In this document: piece after piece, positions 1 through 7,693 of the stretch
Numbering within the stretch: position 1 is the first letter of the stretch
Layout of the letters: every line of letters begins with the position of its first letter
DNA from: JBEEOW01 sp041191405
Lineage (GTDB): Bacteria > Bacteroidota > Bacteroidia > Cytophagales > UBA9547
Assembly (NCBI GenBank): GCA_041191405.1
Contig: JBEEOW010000030.1
Location: 1-42,642 of the forward strand
Direction of reading: 5' to 3'
DNA length: 42,642 nt
The notes under the pieces: generated by a model
What the model was told of the DNA's origin: nothing
Databases searched by the model: none
What the model saw: only the letters and a program-made list of their open reading frames with translations
Position numbers and translations under genes: made by a program

Positions 1-41
1 AAATGCATATACAGAATAGTGTAAGACTCAAAAAGTGGAAG

Positions 42-76
42 AAAAAAACCTCGAAAGAAAAATCTTCCGAGGTTTA
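42..76 (-). terminator. Rho-independent terminator after the Rrf2 gene
   Basis: Bases 46-53 (aaacctcg) pair with 68-75 (cgaggttt) around a 14-base loop. Read on the minus strand, the hairpin is followed by a run of seven T (complement of 42-48). It lies about 80 bases past the Rrf2 stop codon and most likely ends that transcript. Confidence 0.8.
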
Positions 77-153
77 TATATAAATTTGTAAATAAAGACC
101 GTGTCAACTTTTTTCAGGACTAGTCACTATAACTAAAAACTTAATAGTAAAAA

Positions 154-588
154 CTACTCTTTATTAGCATAATTTTCACCAGAAATCAAATCTTGCAAAG
201 TAGTATTATCTAAAATACCAGCAGTAGTATCACGAACTTTTTTTAACACATTTCTAATTGTACAAGTTTCTTCATCAACACATTCCTCACATTTTTCATA
301 AAACAAATGACTCACACAAGGTATCATTGCTAAAGGTCCATCAACTATACGAATCACTTGCCCCATATTAATTTCAGTTGGCGATTTGGCTAATAAATAG
401 CCACCTTCTTTACCTCTCCTACTTTGTAAAATAGCGTGTTTTCTAAGTTCTAAAAGTATTTGCTCTAAAAATTTTTTAGGAATACGCTCTTTTTCAGCAA
501 TATCAGAAATCAATACTCTTCCTTCTTCTTTATTTTTCCCTAAGAAAACAAGAGCTTTTATTGCGTATTTCGCTTTTTTAGATAACAT
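154..588 (-). CDS. Rrf2 family transcriptional regulator
   Basis: A 144-residue protein with the Rrf2 winged-helix layout. The N-terminus MLSKKAKYAIKAL, the recognition region around IPKKFLEQILLELRK (37-50) and the wing RRGKEGGYLL (57-66) are all typical. Four cysteines lie in the C-terminal half (C91, C100, C103, C109). Family members such as IscR and NsrR use three cysteines here to hold an iron-sulfur cluster, so a metal- or redox-sensing role is a fair inference, but the ligand cannot be read from sequence. It stands alone and diverges from trmO, with about 90 bases between their starts, and a terminator follows it. The targets are unknown. The family call is firm; the signal sensed is not. 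Confidence 0.88.
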   Translation of the reverse strand: MLSKKAKYAIKALVFLGKNKEEGRVLISDIAEKERIPKKFLEQILLELRKHAILQSRRGKEGGYLLAKSPTEINMGQVIRIVDGPLAMIPCVSHLFYEKCEECVDEETCTIRNVLKKVRDTTAGILDNTTLQDLISGENYANKE

Positions 589-646
589 TTTCTGAATAAT
601 TTAATATAATTTTACTCCTTAAAGTCTAAAGCTATAAAAATGCATT

Positions 647-654
647 TAGTTTTG
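647..654 (+). promoter_or_regulatory. Bacteroidota-type -7 element before trmO
   Basis: TAGTTTTG fits the TAnnTTTG -7 consensus and ends 25 bases before the trmO ATG. No clear -33 TTG is present, so this is a motif match only. Confidence 0.45.
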
Positions 655-679
655 AAAATTTATTGCTAATTATTATCCA

Positions 680-1366
680 ATGAATTACAATTTTAAGCAA
701 ATAGGTGTTGTAAAATCATGTTTTAAGGGCAAATTTGGCACTCCACGTCAACCTGGAATTACACCAACTGCAACGGGGTATATTGAGTTAGATGATGAAT
801 ATGCCAAACCAGAGATGATTTCAGAATTACTACTTTTCTCACATATTTGGATAATCTTTGTTTTTCACGAAACGCTAAATCAAGGTTGGAAACCAACAGT
901 AAGACCTCCGAGGTTGGGTGGTAAGAAAAAAATGGGCATTTGGGCAACACGTTCAAATTTCAGACCCAATCCTATTGGTATGAGTGTTGTAAAAATCGAA
1001 AAAATTGAATACTCAATTACAGGAAAAGCAAAACTATATATTTCAAATCATGACATTATTGAAAACACTCCAATTTTAGATATTAAACCTTATCTACCTT
1101 ACGCTGATGCTATTACAAATGCTAGAACTCCTTTTGAAAAACCTAATAACAAATTGGAAGTAACATTTAAAATCAACACAAAAAAAATACCTAGCGAAGT
1201 TATAAACTTGATTTCTGAAGTTATTTCACAAGACCCCAGACCAGCTTTTCATTCAATTGAAAAAGAATATCATTTTGAATTAAATGATTATACAATTTCA
1301 TTTATTGTAGCAAACAACTCTTTGGCAACAGTTACAAACTTAGAGAAAATCATTTTCGACCATTAA
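680..1366 (+). CDS. trmO: tRNA (adenine(37)-N6)-methyltransferase TrmO
   Basis: The product is 228 residues, close to the usual length for the TrmO/TsaA (YaeB) family, which adds the N6-methyl group to t6A at position 37 of certain threonine tRNAs using S-adenosylmethionine. Family signatures are present in order: FGTPRQPG (19-26), FSHIWIIFVFH (53-63), KPTVRPPRLGG (71-81), an ATRSNFRPNPIGMS block (89-102) and TPILDIKPYLPYAD (130-143). The C-terminal part with DPRPAF is the family's smaller domain. The ATG at 680 follows a -7 motif at 647-654. The gene stands alone, divergent from the Rrf2 regulator. I see nothing abnormal. Confidence 0.95.
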   Translation: MNYNFKQIGVVKSCFKGKFGTPRQPGITPTATGYIELDDEYAKPEMISELLLFSHIWIIFVFHETLNQGWKPTVRPPRLGGKKKMGIWATRSNFRPNPIGMSVVKIEKIEYSITGKAKLYISNHDIIENTPILDIKPYLPYADAITNARTPFEKPNNKLEVTFKINTKKIPSEVINLISEVISQDPRPAFHSIEKEYHFELNDYTISFIVANNSLATVTNLEKIIFDH

Positions 1367-1511
1367 ATAACCAACAATTAACATACAAAACACAACAAGT
1401 AATATATTTAAGATACCTATCATAATACCAAGTAGTTAATTTTTTGTATTTATAGCTTTCATTCAAAAAAAGTAATCCGAATAATTATTATTTTTTTAAA
1501 ATGATAGTATG

Positions 1512-1519
1512 TAACTTTG
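1512..1519 (+). promoter_or_regulatory. -7 element before the DUF1456 gene
   Basis: TAACTTTG is an exact TAnnTTTG match 22 bases before the ATG at 1542. A T-run at 1491-1497 occupies the place of the -33 element. Confidence 0.5.
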
Positions 1520-1541
1520 TGAAAATAAAAAGAATAGACAA

Positions 1542-1787
1542 ATGTCAAATAATGATATACTAAAAAAACTCAGAGTTGCTTTACAACTAAGAGATGATCA
1601 AATAGTTGAAATTTTGAAGCTTGTAAACTTTACAGTTTCAAAAGCTGAAATTGGTGCATTATTTAGAGATAAAGATCACCCTAATTTTAAACCTTGTGGT
1701 GACCAAATATTAAGAAACTTTTTAAACGGTTTGGTAATTCACCTTCGTGGACCAAAAGAGGATAAAAAACCTGCGGTAGTAAAATAA
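1542..1787 (+). CDS. DUF1456 family protein (single-domain YehS-like)
   Basis: An 81-residue protein that opens with SNNDILKKLRVALQL and ends its domain with ILRNFLNGLVIHLRGPK, the start and end signatures of DUF1456. E. coli YehS carries two such domains in about 156 residues; here there is one, followed by a short lysine-rich tail. The function is unknown; the small helical domain has been suggested to bind nucleic acid, but nothing in this sequence proves it. It has its own -7 motif and its own terminator, so it is monocistronic. Confidence 0.85.
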   Translation: MSNNDILKKLRVALQLRDDQIVEILKLVNFTVSKAEIGALFRDKDHPNFKPCGDQILRNFLNGLVIHLRGPKEDKKPAVVK

Positions 1788-1790
1788 TTC

Positions 1791-1821
1791 AAAAGCTAGA
1801 TGTAAATGTCTAGCTTTTTTT
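1791..1821 (+). terminator. Rho-independent terminator after the DUF1456 gene
   Basis: AAAAGCTAGA (1791-1800) pairs with TCTAGCTTTT (1809-1818) around an 8-base loop. T residues run from 1815 to 1821. It begins 3 bases past the stop codon. The A-rich left arm may also help termination of the minus-strand gene that ends at 1848. Confidence 0.88.
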
Positions 1822-1847
1822 GTGGTAAACGAATTAATAGAGTTTGA

Positions 1848-2336
1848 TTAATTCAATCCAAGAAATTTGTATTTATATCTTTTAAAAATAAAACTTGTAT
1901 CCTTTGTCACAACCTTTCCATTAATAACAAACTGATATTCAATACCTACATTTATTTTCTTAGATAAAGTTTGAGATTGGTAATCATATTGAAGGCTAAT
2001 ATCTCTTTTATTCATACTTACAGAATACAGTTCATTATACAACTCAATTAAATTGGTATCAATATATGAATCTCTATAAATTTTATAACTATCAGGATTT
2101 CTACCGTTTACTTTAACATTAATATAATTTATCCTAGAATTACTTTTAATATTCGGTATCCAAACATTTAAAACCACATTGTTATTACTTTCTTTAAATG
2201 TTAAAGTAATATTTTTAAAATCTTTAATTAAAGTATTACTGTAACTTGATTTATTAGCTGAATAAAAATAAGTGTAGGAACAGCTAGATAAAATTATTGA
2301 AAATGTACTTAAGAACAGAAAATTTAAATATTTCAT
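1848..2336 (-). CDS. Hypothetical lipoprotein
   Basis: A 162-residue protein I do not recognise. Its N-terminus has a hydrophobic stretch ending in a lipobox (ILSSC, lipid-modified cysteine at C19), so it is probably an outer-membrane or periplasmic lipoprotein. The rest is rich in asparagine, serine and tyrosine and is likely beta-strand. It lies 56 bases downstream of the WG-repeat gene on the same strand with no TAnnTTTG motif between them, so the two are probably co-transcribed. Confidence 0.7.
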   Translation of the reverse strand: MKYLNFLFLSTFSIILSSCSYTYFYSANKSSYSNTLIKDFKNITLTFKESNNNVVLNVWIPNIKSNSRINYINVKVNGRNPDSYKIYRDSYIDTNLIELYNELYSVSMNKRDISLQYDYQSQTLSKKINVGIEYQFVINGKVVTKDTSFIFKRYKYKFLGLN

Positions 2337-2392
2337 TGTTTATTTTAAAATCTGATTTACTGATTGTTTAACTTCACATATTAATAATTCTA

Positions 2393-3574
2393 CTACCAAA
2401 TTTTCTCTCCATTAATTGTGTAATAACTAACTTTGCTCCCAATTGATTTGTCAATACATTCATCAAAATTACCCTGTTCAAGGCATTCAAAAAATATCTG
2501 ATTACCATATTCTAATGTTTTTATATCCTCAAAACCAATATTGACAACTTTTTCACCTTTCGTATTTACTAAATATTTTTTATTATTAATATGAACTTCT
2601 CCAACTCCATTATCCCAAAATTGAGACACATAATCATAAATCAATGAATCTGATTTTTCTTTTATTGTTTTTTTTATATTAACTAAACCCCATTTTTCTC
2701 CAAGATTTACAGCTACATAACTCGAATTCTTTAATAAAAAAATAGTTTTATATTTAAATGGAATAATAACCCTACCTGTTTTTTTCTCAACTAAACCACA
2801 TAATGCTTCTTCTCCTAAATGATTCACTTGTGCTACAATATGATTTTGATTAGACTCTGCAATATGAGAATAAATAGTATCTACAATTAAATTTAAATTA
2901 GTATCAATAAGTCCAGATTTGCTATCATAAAATATTCCTATTTTTTTATCTACTATTAATTTAGCTTCATATTTTACTAAATTATACGCATCAAAAAAAA
3001 TTAACCCTTTATATTTAAAATCTAATAAAACATTGCCATTTGTAGATATTAATCCATATTTAGAATTTAGAGAAACACAAGCCTTACCATATTTAAATCT
3101 ATATGCATTTTTATAAATTGCAGGCACAACCTCTTTAATATCTTTATTTACAGACAAATACCCCCATTTACCATTTTTACTAAAAGAAATCAATCCTTCA
3201 TTATAATGTCCAAGTTTTTCATATTTATTAAAATCTATCAAAACTTTACGATTTTCAGCATCAAACAACATATATTGTTCATTTAAAATAATCGTAAACT
3301 TCTTATTATCCTCTGTATAAATAGTTTTAGCATTATTATTTAATAGTAAATTTCCTAACGTATCTTGAATATTAAATAATCCATCAATTTTTACCAATGC
3401 AAAATTGCCTTCAAAAGGAAAAGCATAACCATAGATAGGATTAACTATAATCTTTTTAGATTTAATAGAAAAATATCCCCATTTCTCTCCATAAGAAAAT
3501 GGTAATAAATCAATTGAAAAACTACTATGTATTAATTTAAAAATTAAAAAACTTACAAAAATTATCCTTTTCAT
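2393..3574 (-). CDS. WG-repeat (KWG) protein, exported
   Basis: A 393-residue protein with an N-terminal signal peptide (KRIIFVSFLIFKLIHSSFS). Repeated units of the WG type follow, with Trp/Tyr/Ile-Gly pairs such as EKWGYFS, GKWGYLS, SKYGLIS, KIGIF and EKWGLVN, each followed by a turn and a strand ending in a Val/Ile-Pro or similar. WG repeats are common in Bacteroidota envelope proteins and are thought to form a beta-rich repeat array; no enzymatic role can be assigned. A -7 motif (3603-3610) lies 29 bases before the ATG. The small lipoprotein gene downstream is probably its operon partner. Confidence 0.82.
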   Translation of the reverse strand: MKRIIFVSFLIFKLIHSSFSIDLLPFSYGEKWGYFSIKSKKIIVNPIYGYAFPFEGNFALVKIDGLFNIQDTLGNLLLNNNAKTIYTEDNKKFTIILNEQYMLFDAENRKVLIDFNKYEKLGHYNEGLISFSKNGKWGYLSVNKDIKEVVPAIYKNAYRFKYGKACVSLNSKYGLISTNGNVLLDFKYKGLIFFDAYNLVKYEAKLIVDKKIGIFYDSKSGLIDTNLNLIVDTIYSHIAESNQNHIVAQVNHLGEEALCGLVEKKTGRVIIPFKYKTIFLLKNSSYVAVNLGEKWGLVNIKKTIKEKSDSLIYDYVSQFWDNGVGEVHINNKKYLVNTKGEKVVNIGFEDIKTLEYGNQIFFECLEQGNFDECIDKSIGSKVSYYTINGEKIW

Positions 3575-3602
3575 ATCGCTTAGTTTTTAATAGATTGTAG
3601 GT

Positions 3603-3610
3603 CAAAAATA
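3603..3610 (-). promoter_or_regulatory. -7 element before the WG-repeat gene
   Basis: On the minus strand this reads TATTTTTG, an exact TAnnTTTG match 28 bases before the ATG. The expected -33 region would fall in the terminator hairpin of the upstream OmpA gene. Confidence 0.45.
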
Positions 3611-3621
3611 CATCAAAAAAT

Positions 3622-3654
3622 AAAAAAAGCTAGATTCCTAAAAACCTAGCTTTT
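3622..3654 (-). terminator. Rho-independent terminator after the OmpA-family gene
   Basis: AAAAGCTAG (3625-3633) pairs with CTAGCTTTT (3646-3654). On the minus strand the stem runs into a T tract (complement of 3622-3628). It starts about 20 bases past the stop codon at 3675. Confidence 0.85.
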
Positions 3655-3674
3655 CAAATTCGTTAAACAATAAT

Positions 3675-5582
3675 TTATAATACCTTAAACTCAATTCTTC
3701 TGTTTTTAGCTCTGTTAACATCGTTGGTATTAGGTACTTTTGGTTTTAGTTTTCCGTAACCTTTGTAAACCAACTGTGTTGCTGTTATTCCATTCGCAAT
3801 TAAATAATCATAAACGGCTTTTGCTCTATTTGTTGATAATGTATTGTTGTCTAAATCTTTACCAATATCGTCTGTATGTCCCGAAATTTCAACTTTCATC
3901 GTTGGATTTTCTTTCAAAAGAACTAACATTTTTGATAATTCAGTTTTTGATTTATCTTCCAAATTAAACTTAGCTCTTTCAAAGAAAATATTTGCCAAAG
4001 TAATGGTTGCACCTGCTTTTATTGGATCTAAATAGATGTCAAGTGACTGTGTATTAAAACTTTCTGGTGTTTTATAATCAAAGAACATACTTTTAAATAA
4101 ATATCCTTTTTTAGAGGCATACAAAGCATACTCACTTCCTTGTGTAAGTGTTGCTGTATAATCACCATTGATTGCATCTGAATTGGTTGAAACTACACGT
4201 TTTCCTGTTTTTAAATCAAACAATTCAACATGAGCTTGAATTTTTGCTTTTGTAACATTATCATAAACAATACCTTTAGCAAATTTGCTCACAAAAACTG
4301 TTTTTAATTCTTTTGGTAAATCAAATTCAAAAAGCACATTTAAGTAGTTTCCTTTTGCATCGTACTTACCACCTGAAAAATAACCTTTTGTTTGATCAGC
4401 TGTAATGATTAAAGCTTCTTCGTTATCACTTGTATTTAATGGATAACCAACATTTTTTGGAACTGTCCAACCTGTATCATTTTTAATGGTTACAAACAAA
4501 TCTACTCCGCCCATACCAATGTGTCCGTTTGAAGCAAAATAAAGTACATTTCCCGATGGGTCAATAGATGGAGAAACTTCCATTTCGTTAGTATTAATTT
4601 TAGGACCAAGATTTACTGGTTCAGACCATTTACCTTCATCGTCCATGCTACTTGTCCATAAATCATATTGCCCTCTTGAACCTTTTCTACCTGAAGCAAA
4701 ATACAATGTTTTACCATCACCAGTTAAAGTTGGTTGCGATTCCCAAGCTGGAGAGTTTACCACATTTCCCATATTGGTTGGTTTGCTCCATTCGTCGCCA
4801 ACTTTGTTAGAAACATACAAATCACAACTTCCAAAACCATCTTTTTTATTACACGAAGTAAACACTAACACTTTCCCATCTGCTGAAATTGATGCAGTAC
4901 CCTCATTTTCAAGGGTATTTATTTTATCAGAAATTGGTACAGGTAATTCCCAAGCGTCGTTATTAAAATTACTTACATACAAATTTTCGTCACCATTATC
5001 TTTAACAGTATAATACAATGTTTTTTTATCAGCAGTGATAGAAGGAAAATATTGCATTGAAAAATTATTCAAAGGCAAAGGCATTAGTTTTGGTTTAAAA
5101 TCTAATGGATGCTTCATTGCTTCAATGGCAAAATCGCAAGTAGCTATTTTTTTCTGTGTTTTTCTGATAGCCTCAGCTCTAGGACCAAAATCTAAAAATC
5201 CTTGAAAAAACTTTTTAGCTTCGGCATATTCCATGTCGTCCATGTAAATATCGCCTAGTTTTTCATACACACCAGCATATGTGGTTGAGTTTGGGTTCAA
5301 TTCAATAACTTTTTCAAAATATTTTTTTGCACTTGAATCAGCGTGCATATAAATATAACAATAACCAATTCTGCTATATGCTTCTGTAAATTGTGGATCT
5401 CGGGCTACAGCCTTTTGTAAAAGTTGAATTGCTTCTGGGAATTGTTTTCTGTGCATCAATTCCTCTGATTGTAAATATAAATCGACCGCTTTGCTATCTT
5501 GTGAACTAAAATGAGGGTCTTCTTGGGCAAATAATTGAAAACTAGCCAATAAAATTGAAAGGAATAATAAAGCTTTTCTCAT
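3675..5582 (-). CDS. PorE-like OmpA-family protein (TPR / PD40 propeller / OmpA)
   Basis: A 635-residue exported protein with a signal peptide ending in FQLFAQ. Domains in order: tetratricopeptide repeats (about 25-150); a PD40/WD40-like beta-propeller (about 170-420) with repeated blades of the kind DGKTLYFASGRKG and GNVLYFASNGHIG; a short carboxypeptidase-regulatory-like domain (about 430-515); and a C-terminal OmpA domain (about 520-635) with ISGHTDDIGKD and the NRAKNRRIEF motif that grips peptidoglycan. This order matches PorE, the type IX secretion system protein that ties the secretion ring to the cell wall. PorE of Porphyromonas is a lipoprotein and this protein has no lipobox, so it may be one of several paralogs. 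It starts 16 bases after queE ends and is followed by a terminator. Confidence 0.85.
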   Translation of the reverse strand: MRKALLFLSILLASFQLFAQEDPHFSSQDSKAVDLYLQSEELMHRKQFPEAIQLLQKAVARDPQFTEAYSRIGYCYIYMHADSSAKKYFEKVIELNPNSTTYAGVYEKLGDIYMDDMEYAEAKKFFQGFLDFGPRAEAIRKTQKKIATCDFAIEAMKHPLDFKPKLMPLPLNNFSMQYFPSITADKKTLYYTVKDNGDENLYVSNFNNDAWELPVPISDKINTLENEGTASISADGKVLVFTSCNKKDGFGSCDLYVSNKVGDEWSKPTNMGNVVNSPAWESQPTLTGDGKTLYFASGRKGSRGQYDLWTSSMDDEGKWSEPVNLGPKINTNEMEVSPSIDPSGNVLYFASNGHIGMGGVDLFVTIKNDTGWTVPKNVGYPLNTSDNEEALIITADQTKGYFSGGKYDAKGNYLNVLFEFDLPKELKTVFVSKFAKGIVYDNVTKAKIQAHVELFDLKTGKRVVSTNSDAINGDYTATLTQGSEYALYASKKGYLFKSMFFDYKTPESFNTQSLDIYLDPIKAGATITLANIFFERAKFNLEDKSKTELSKMLVLLKENPTMKVEISGHTDDIGKDLDNNTLSTNRAKAVYDYLIANGITATQLVYKGYGKLKPKVPNTNDVNRAKNRRIEFKVL

Positions 5583-5598
5583 TCTTAAAAGATTAAGG

Positions 5599-6210
5599 TT
5601 ATGGTATATTCATGAACTTATGCGTCTGTAACGAAATTTGCCACTTAGGGTTTGCTTTTACGTACGCAATTATTTCAGGTAAAATTACTGAGGCTTTGCT
5701 CCATTCGGGTTGTAAAAATAATTTGCAATTTTCTCCAACTGTTTGTGCCTGTTTTTCAGCAAATTCAAAATCAGATTTGTTATAAACAATCACTTTTAAT
5801 TCATTTGCATGTAAACCAAAACCTTCAACTGGAGCTAAAAATTTTTTTGGAGAAAAACATACCCAATCCCAATTTCCTGAGATTGGATACGCTCCTGATG
5901 TTTCAATATGTGTTCGTAATCCTGCATTTTTCAAAGCTGTTGTTAATGGCTCTAAATTGTACATTAGTGGTTCGCCACCAGTGATTACTACTATTTTTCC
6001 TGCATTAGCTGAACATTCATCAACTATTTGTTGAATCGAAAATTTAGGATGTTTATCGGCATCCCACGACTCTTTAACATCACACCAAACACAACCAACA
6101 TCGCAACCAGCTATTCGTACAAAATATGCTGCCTGACCAGTGTATGCGCCTTCACCTTGTATGGTGTAAAACGATTCCATTACGGGAAATTGTTCGGTAT
6201 TTATTGACAT
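5599..6210 (-). CDS. queE: 7-carboxy-7-deazaguanine synthase QueE
   Basis: A 203-residue radical SAM enzyme. It carries the cluster motif C36-X3-C40-X2-C43 (CDVGCVWC), an ESFYTIQGEG start typical of QueE, and the SAM-binding GGEPLM. QueE converts 6-carboxy-5,6,7,8-tetrahydropterin to 7-carboxy-7-deazaguanine on the way to preQ0/preQ1 and queuosine in tRNA position 34. No other queuosine gene is visible here. It sits between folD and the OmpA gene on the same strand. The 3-prime end of folD is separated from it by a word-repeat hairpin (6217-6313) that may weaken readthrough. Confidence 0.94.
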   Translation of the reverse strand: MSINTEQFPVMESFYTIQGEGAYTGQAAYFVRIAGCDVGCVWCDVKESWDADKHPKFSIQQIVDECSANAGKIVVITGGEPLMYNLEPLTTALKNAGLRTHIETSGAYPISGNWDWVCFSPKKFLAPVEGFGLHANELKVIVYNKSDFEFAEKQAQTVGENCKLFLQPEWSKASVILPEIIAYVKANPKWQISLQTHKFMNIP

Positions 6211-6216
6211 TTTTTT

Positions 6217-6313
6217 AGTTGAGAGTTAAGAGTTAAGGGTTAGCTAATTAATTATTAGAAGTTTAGAGTATTAAAGATTAAAAAACTCTTAACTCTAAAC
6301 TCTGAACCCTAAA
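6217..6313. repeat. Facing word-repeat hairpin between folD and queE
   Basis: The left side is built of degenerate copies of the word gagttaa and the right side of its complement. The perfect core is GAGTTAAGAGTT (6223-6234) against AACTCTTAACTC (6284-6295), with further partial pairing outside it. The right arm runs up to the folD stop codon. It belongs to the same family as the repeats at 20524-20603 and 23963-23997. Confidence 0.75.
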
Positions 6314-7195
6314 CTAGTTATACACTTCTTTCTTTGCTGCTTTTAAAGTATTGGTTAATAATGAAGCGATTGTCATTAAACCAACACCACCAGGTACAGG
6401 CGTAATAAATGAAGCTTTTGGAGCTACTTCATCAAATTTAACATCACCTAATAATCTGAATCCAGATTTTTTTGTTGCATCTTCAACCCTGTGAATTCCA
6501 ACATCAATAACAACTGCACCTTCTTTTACCATGTCTGCTTTTACAAACTCTGGCTTGCCTAATGCAACAATTAAAATGTCAGCAGTTTTGGTTATTTCAG
6601 CTAAATTTTGTGTTCTACTGTGAGTTACAGTAACTGTACAGTTTCCAGGATATGAATTTTGATACATCAAAATACTCATAGGAGAACCTACAATATTACT
6701 TCTACCAATTACAACACAGTGTTTACCTGCTGTTTCAATATTGTATCTTTTTAATAATTCAAGTACTCCATTTGGAGTAGCTGAAATATATGTTGGCATC
6801 GACAAAGCCATTCTTCCTACGTTAATTGGGTGAAAACCATCCACATCTTTCTCTGGAGCAATGGTTTGAATTACTTTATCAGCTGATAAATGTTTTGGTA
6901 GTGGTAACTGCACTATTAATCCATCAATGTCAGGATTTTCATTAATTTTTTTAATCTCTAAAAGTAATTCTTCTTCGGTAGTATTTTCGGGTAAAGCAAT
7001 ATGCGTTGATTTAAAACCTACTTTTTCGCAAGATTTAACTTTGTTATTTACATAAGTCAAACTTGCTCCATCTTGCCCAACAATAATGGCTGCAAGGTGA
7101 GGTTGCTTCCCTCCTTTTGAAATAATATCTTGTACTTCTTGTGCTATTTCAGCTAATAGCTGCTCCGAAATTTGTTTACCGTCTATTAATTGCAT
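6314..7195 (-). CDS. folD: Bifunctional methylenetetrahydrofolate dehydrogenase/cyclohydrolase FolD
   Basis: A 293-residue protein of usual FolD length. It shows the catalytic segment SLTYVNNKVKSCEKVG with Y48 and K52, the DGLIVQLPLPKH signature, DVDGFHPINVG, the dinucleotide-binding GRSNIVGSP and the C-terminal TPVPGGVGLMT. It interconverts 5,10-methylene-, 5,10-methenyl- and 10-formyl-tetrahydrofolate with NADP, feeding purine and methionine synthesis. A -7 motif lies 30 bases upstream, inside the left end of the palindromic intergenic region. It is probably first in a folD-queE-ompA run, although the hairpin after it could separate it. Confidence 0.96.
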   Translation of the reverse strand: MQLIDGKQISEQLLAEIAQEVQDIISKGGKQPHLAAIIVGQDGASLTYVNNKVKSCEKVGFKSTHIALPENTTEEELLLEIKKINENPDIDGLIVQLPLPKHLSADKVIQTIAPEKDVDGFHPINVGRMALSMPTYISATPNGVLELLKRYNIETAGKHCVVIGRSNIVGSPMSILMYQNSYPGNCTVTVTHSRTQNLAEITKTADILIVALGKPEFVKADMVKEGAVVIDVGIHRVEDATKKSGFRLLGDVKFDEVAPKASFITPVPGGVGLMTIASLLTNTLKAAKKEVYN

Positions 7196-7224
7196 AAATT
7201 TTATTATTGTTGAATCAAGATTTA

Positions 7225-7232
7225 CAAATATA
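7225..7232 (-). promoter_or_regulatory. -7 element before folD
   Basis: On the minus strand this reads TATATTTG, an exact TAnnTTTG match 29 bases before the folD ATG at 7195. Confidence 0.5.
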
Positions 7233-7242
7233 ATGAATCTTT

Positions 7243-7612
7243 TTTAGTTGAGAGTTAAGAGTTGAGAGTTTTCAGTTTTGAATAAGTTATAAAATCTAGA
7301 TATTTTTTTTACAACATAGGAACATAGTTTCAAAGAATATTAGGTTAGATTTTGTTAATTAGTTAATAAGATATATTAAGGGCACATAAGATGATTTATT
7401 CTGAATCTATTATTTCAAATAAAAATTATTGAAAATGGCCAACTTAATAGATTCTGAAAGAATCTTCTTAAATTTACTTTAATTAAATCCTTAAATATCC
7501 TCTTAATTATTACTTGTAAACGAATTTTCTATGTTCCTATGTGGTTTAATCAAAAAAAAACACAATAATAACTGAAAACCAACAACCAACAACTGAAAAC
7601 TCAATAATCGGT
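7243..7612. repeat. Nested palindromic intergenic element
   Basis: A gene-free stretch of about 370 bases made of three nested inverted repeats. Outer pair: GAGTTTTCAGTT (7266-7277) with AACTGAAAACTC (7591-7602). Middle pair: ACATAGGAACATAG (7314-7327) with CTATGTTCCTATGT (7529-7542). Inner pair: GAATCTATTA (7403-7412) with TAATAGATTC (7445-7454). All three are exact. The sequence between also shows weaker mirrored similarity. No reading frame or transposase is present. It resembles a miniature palindromic element, but no target-site duplication could be fixed by eye. Confidence 0.7.
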
Positions 7613-7663
7613 AAAACGCTTTTATTATATGGTCAACATTTTTTTAATAACATCATTTACAAT

Positions 7664-7671
7664 TAGTTTTG
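7664..7671 (+). promoter_or_regulatory. -7 element before the metallo-hydrolase gene
   Basis: TAGTTTTG matches TAnnTTTG and ends 22 bases before the ATG at 7694. Confidence 0.45.
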
Positions 7672-7693
7672 TAATTCAAATTCGCACATCTAA

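Noticed and set aside
1848..3574. WG-repeat and lipoprotein pair as a toxin-immunity module
   Set aside because: Neither protein shows a toxin domain, and WG repeats occur in many envelope proteins without such a role.
4645..5013. Plus-strand open frame of 122 codons
   Set aside because: It lies wholly inside the OmpA-family gene on the other strand; it has no family pattern and arises from the codon use of that gene.
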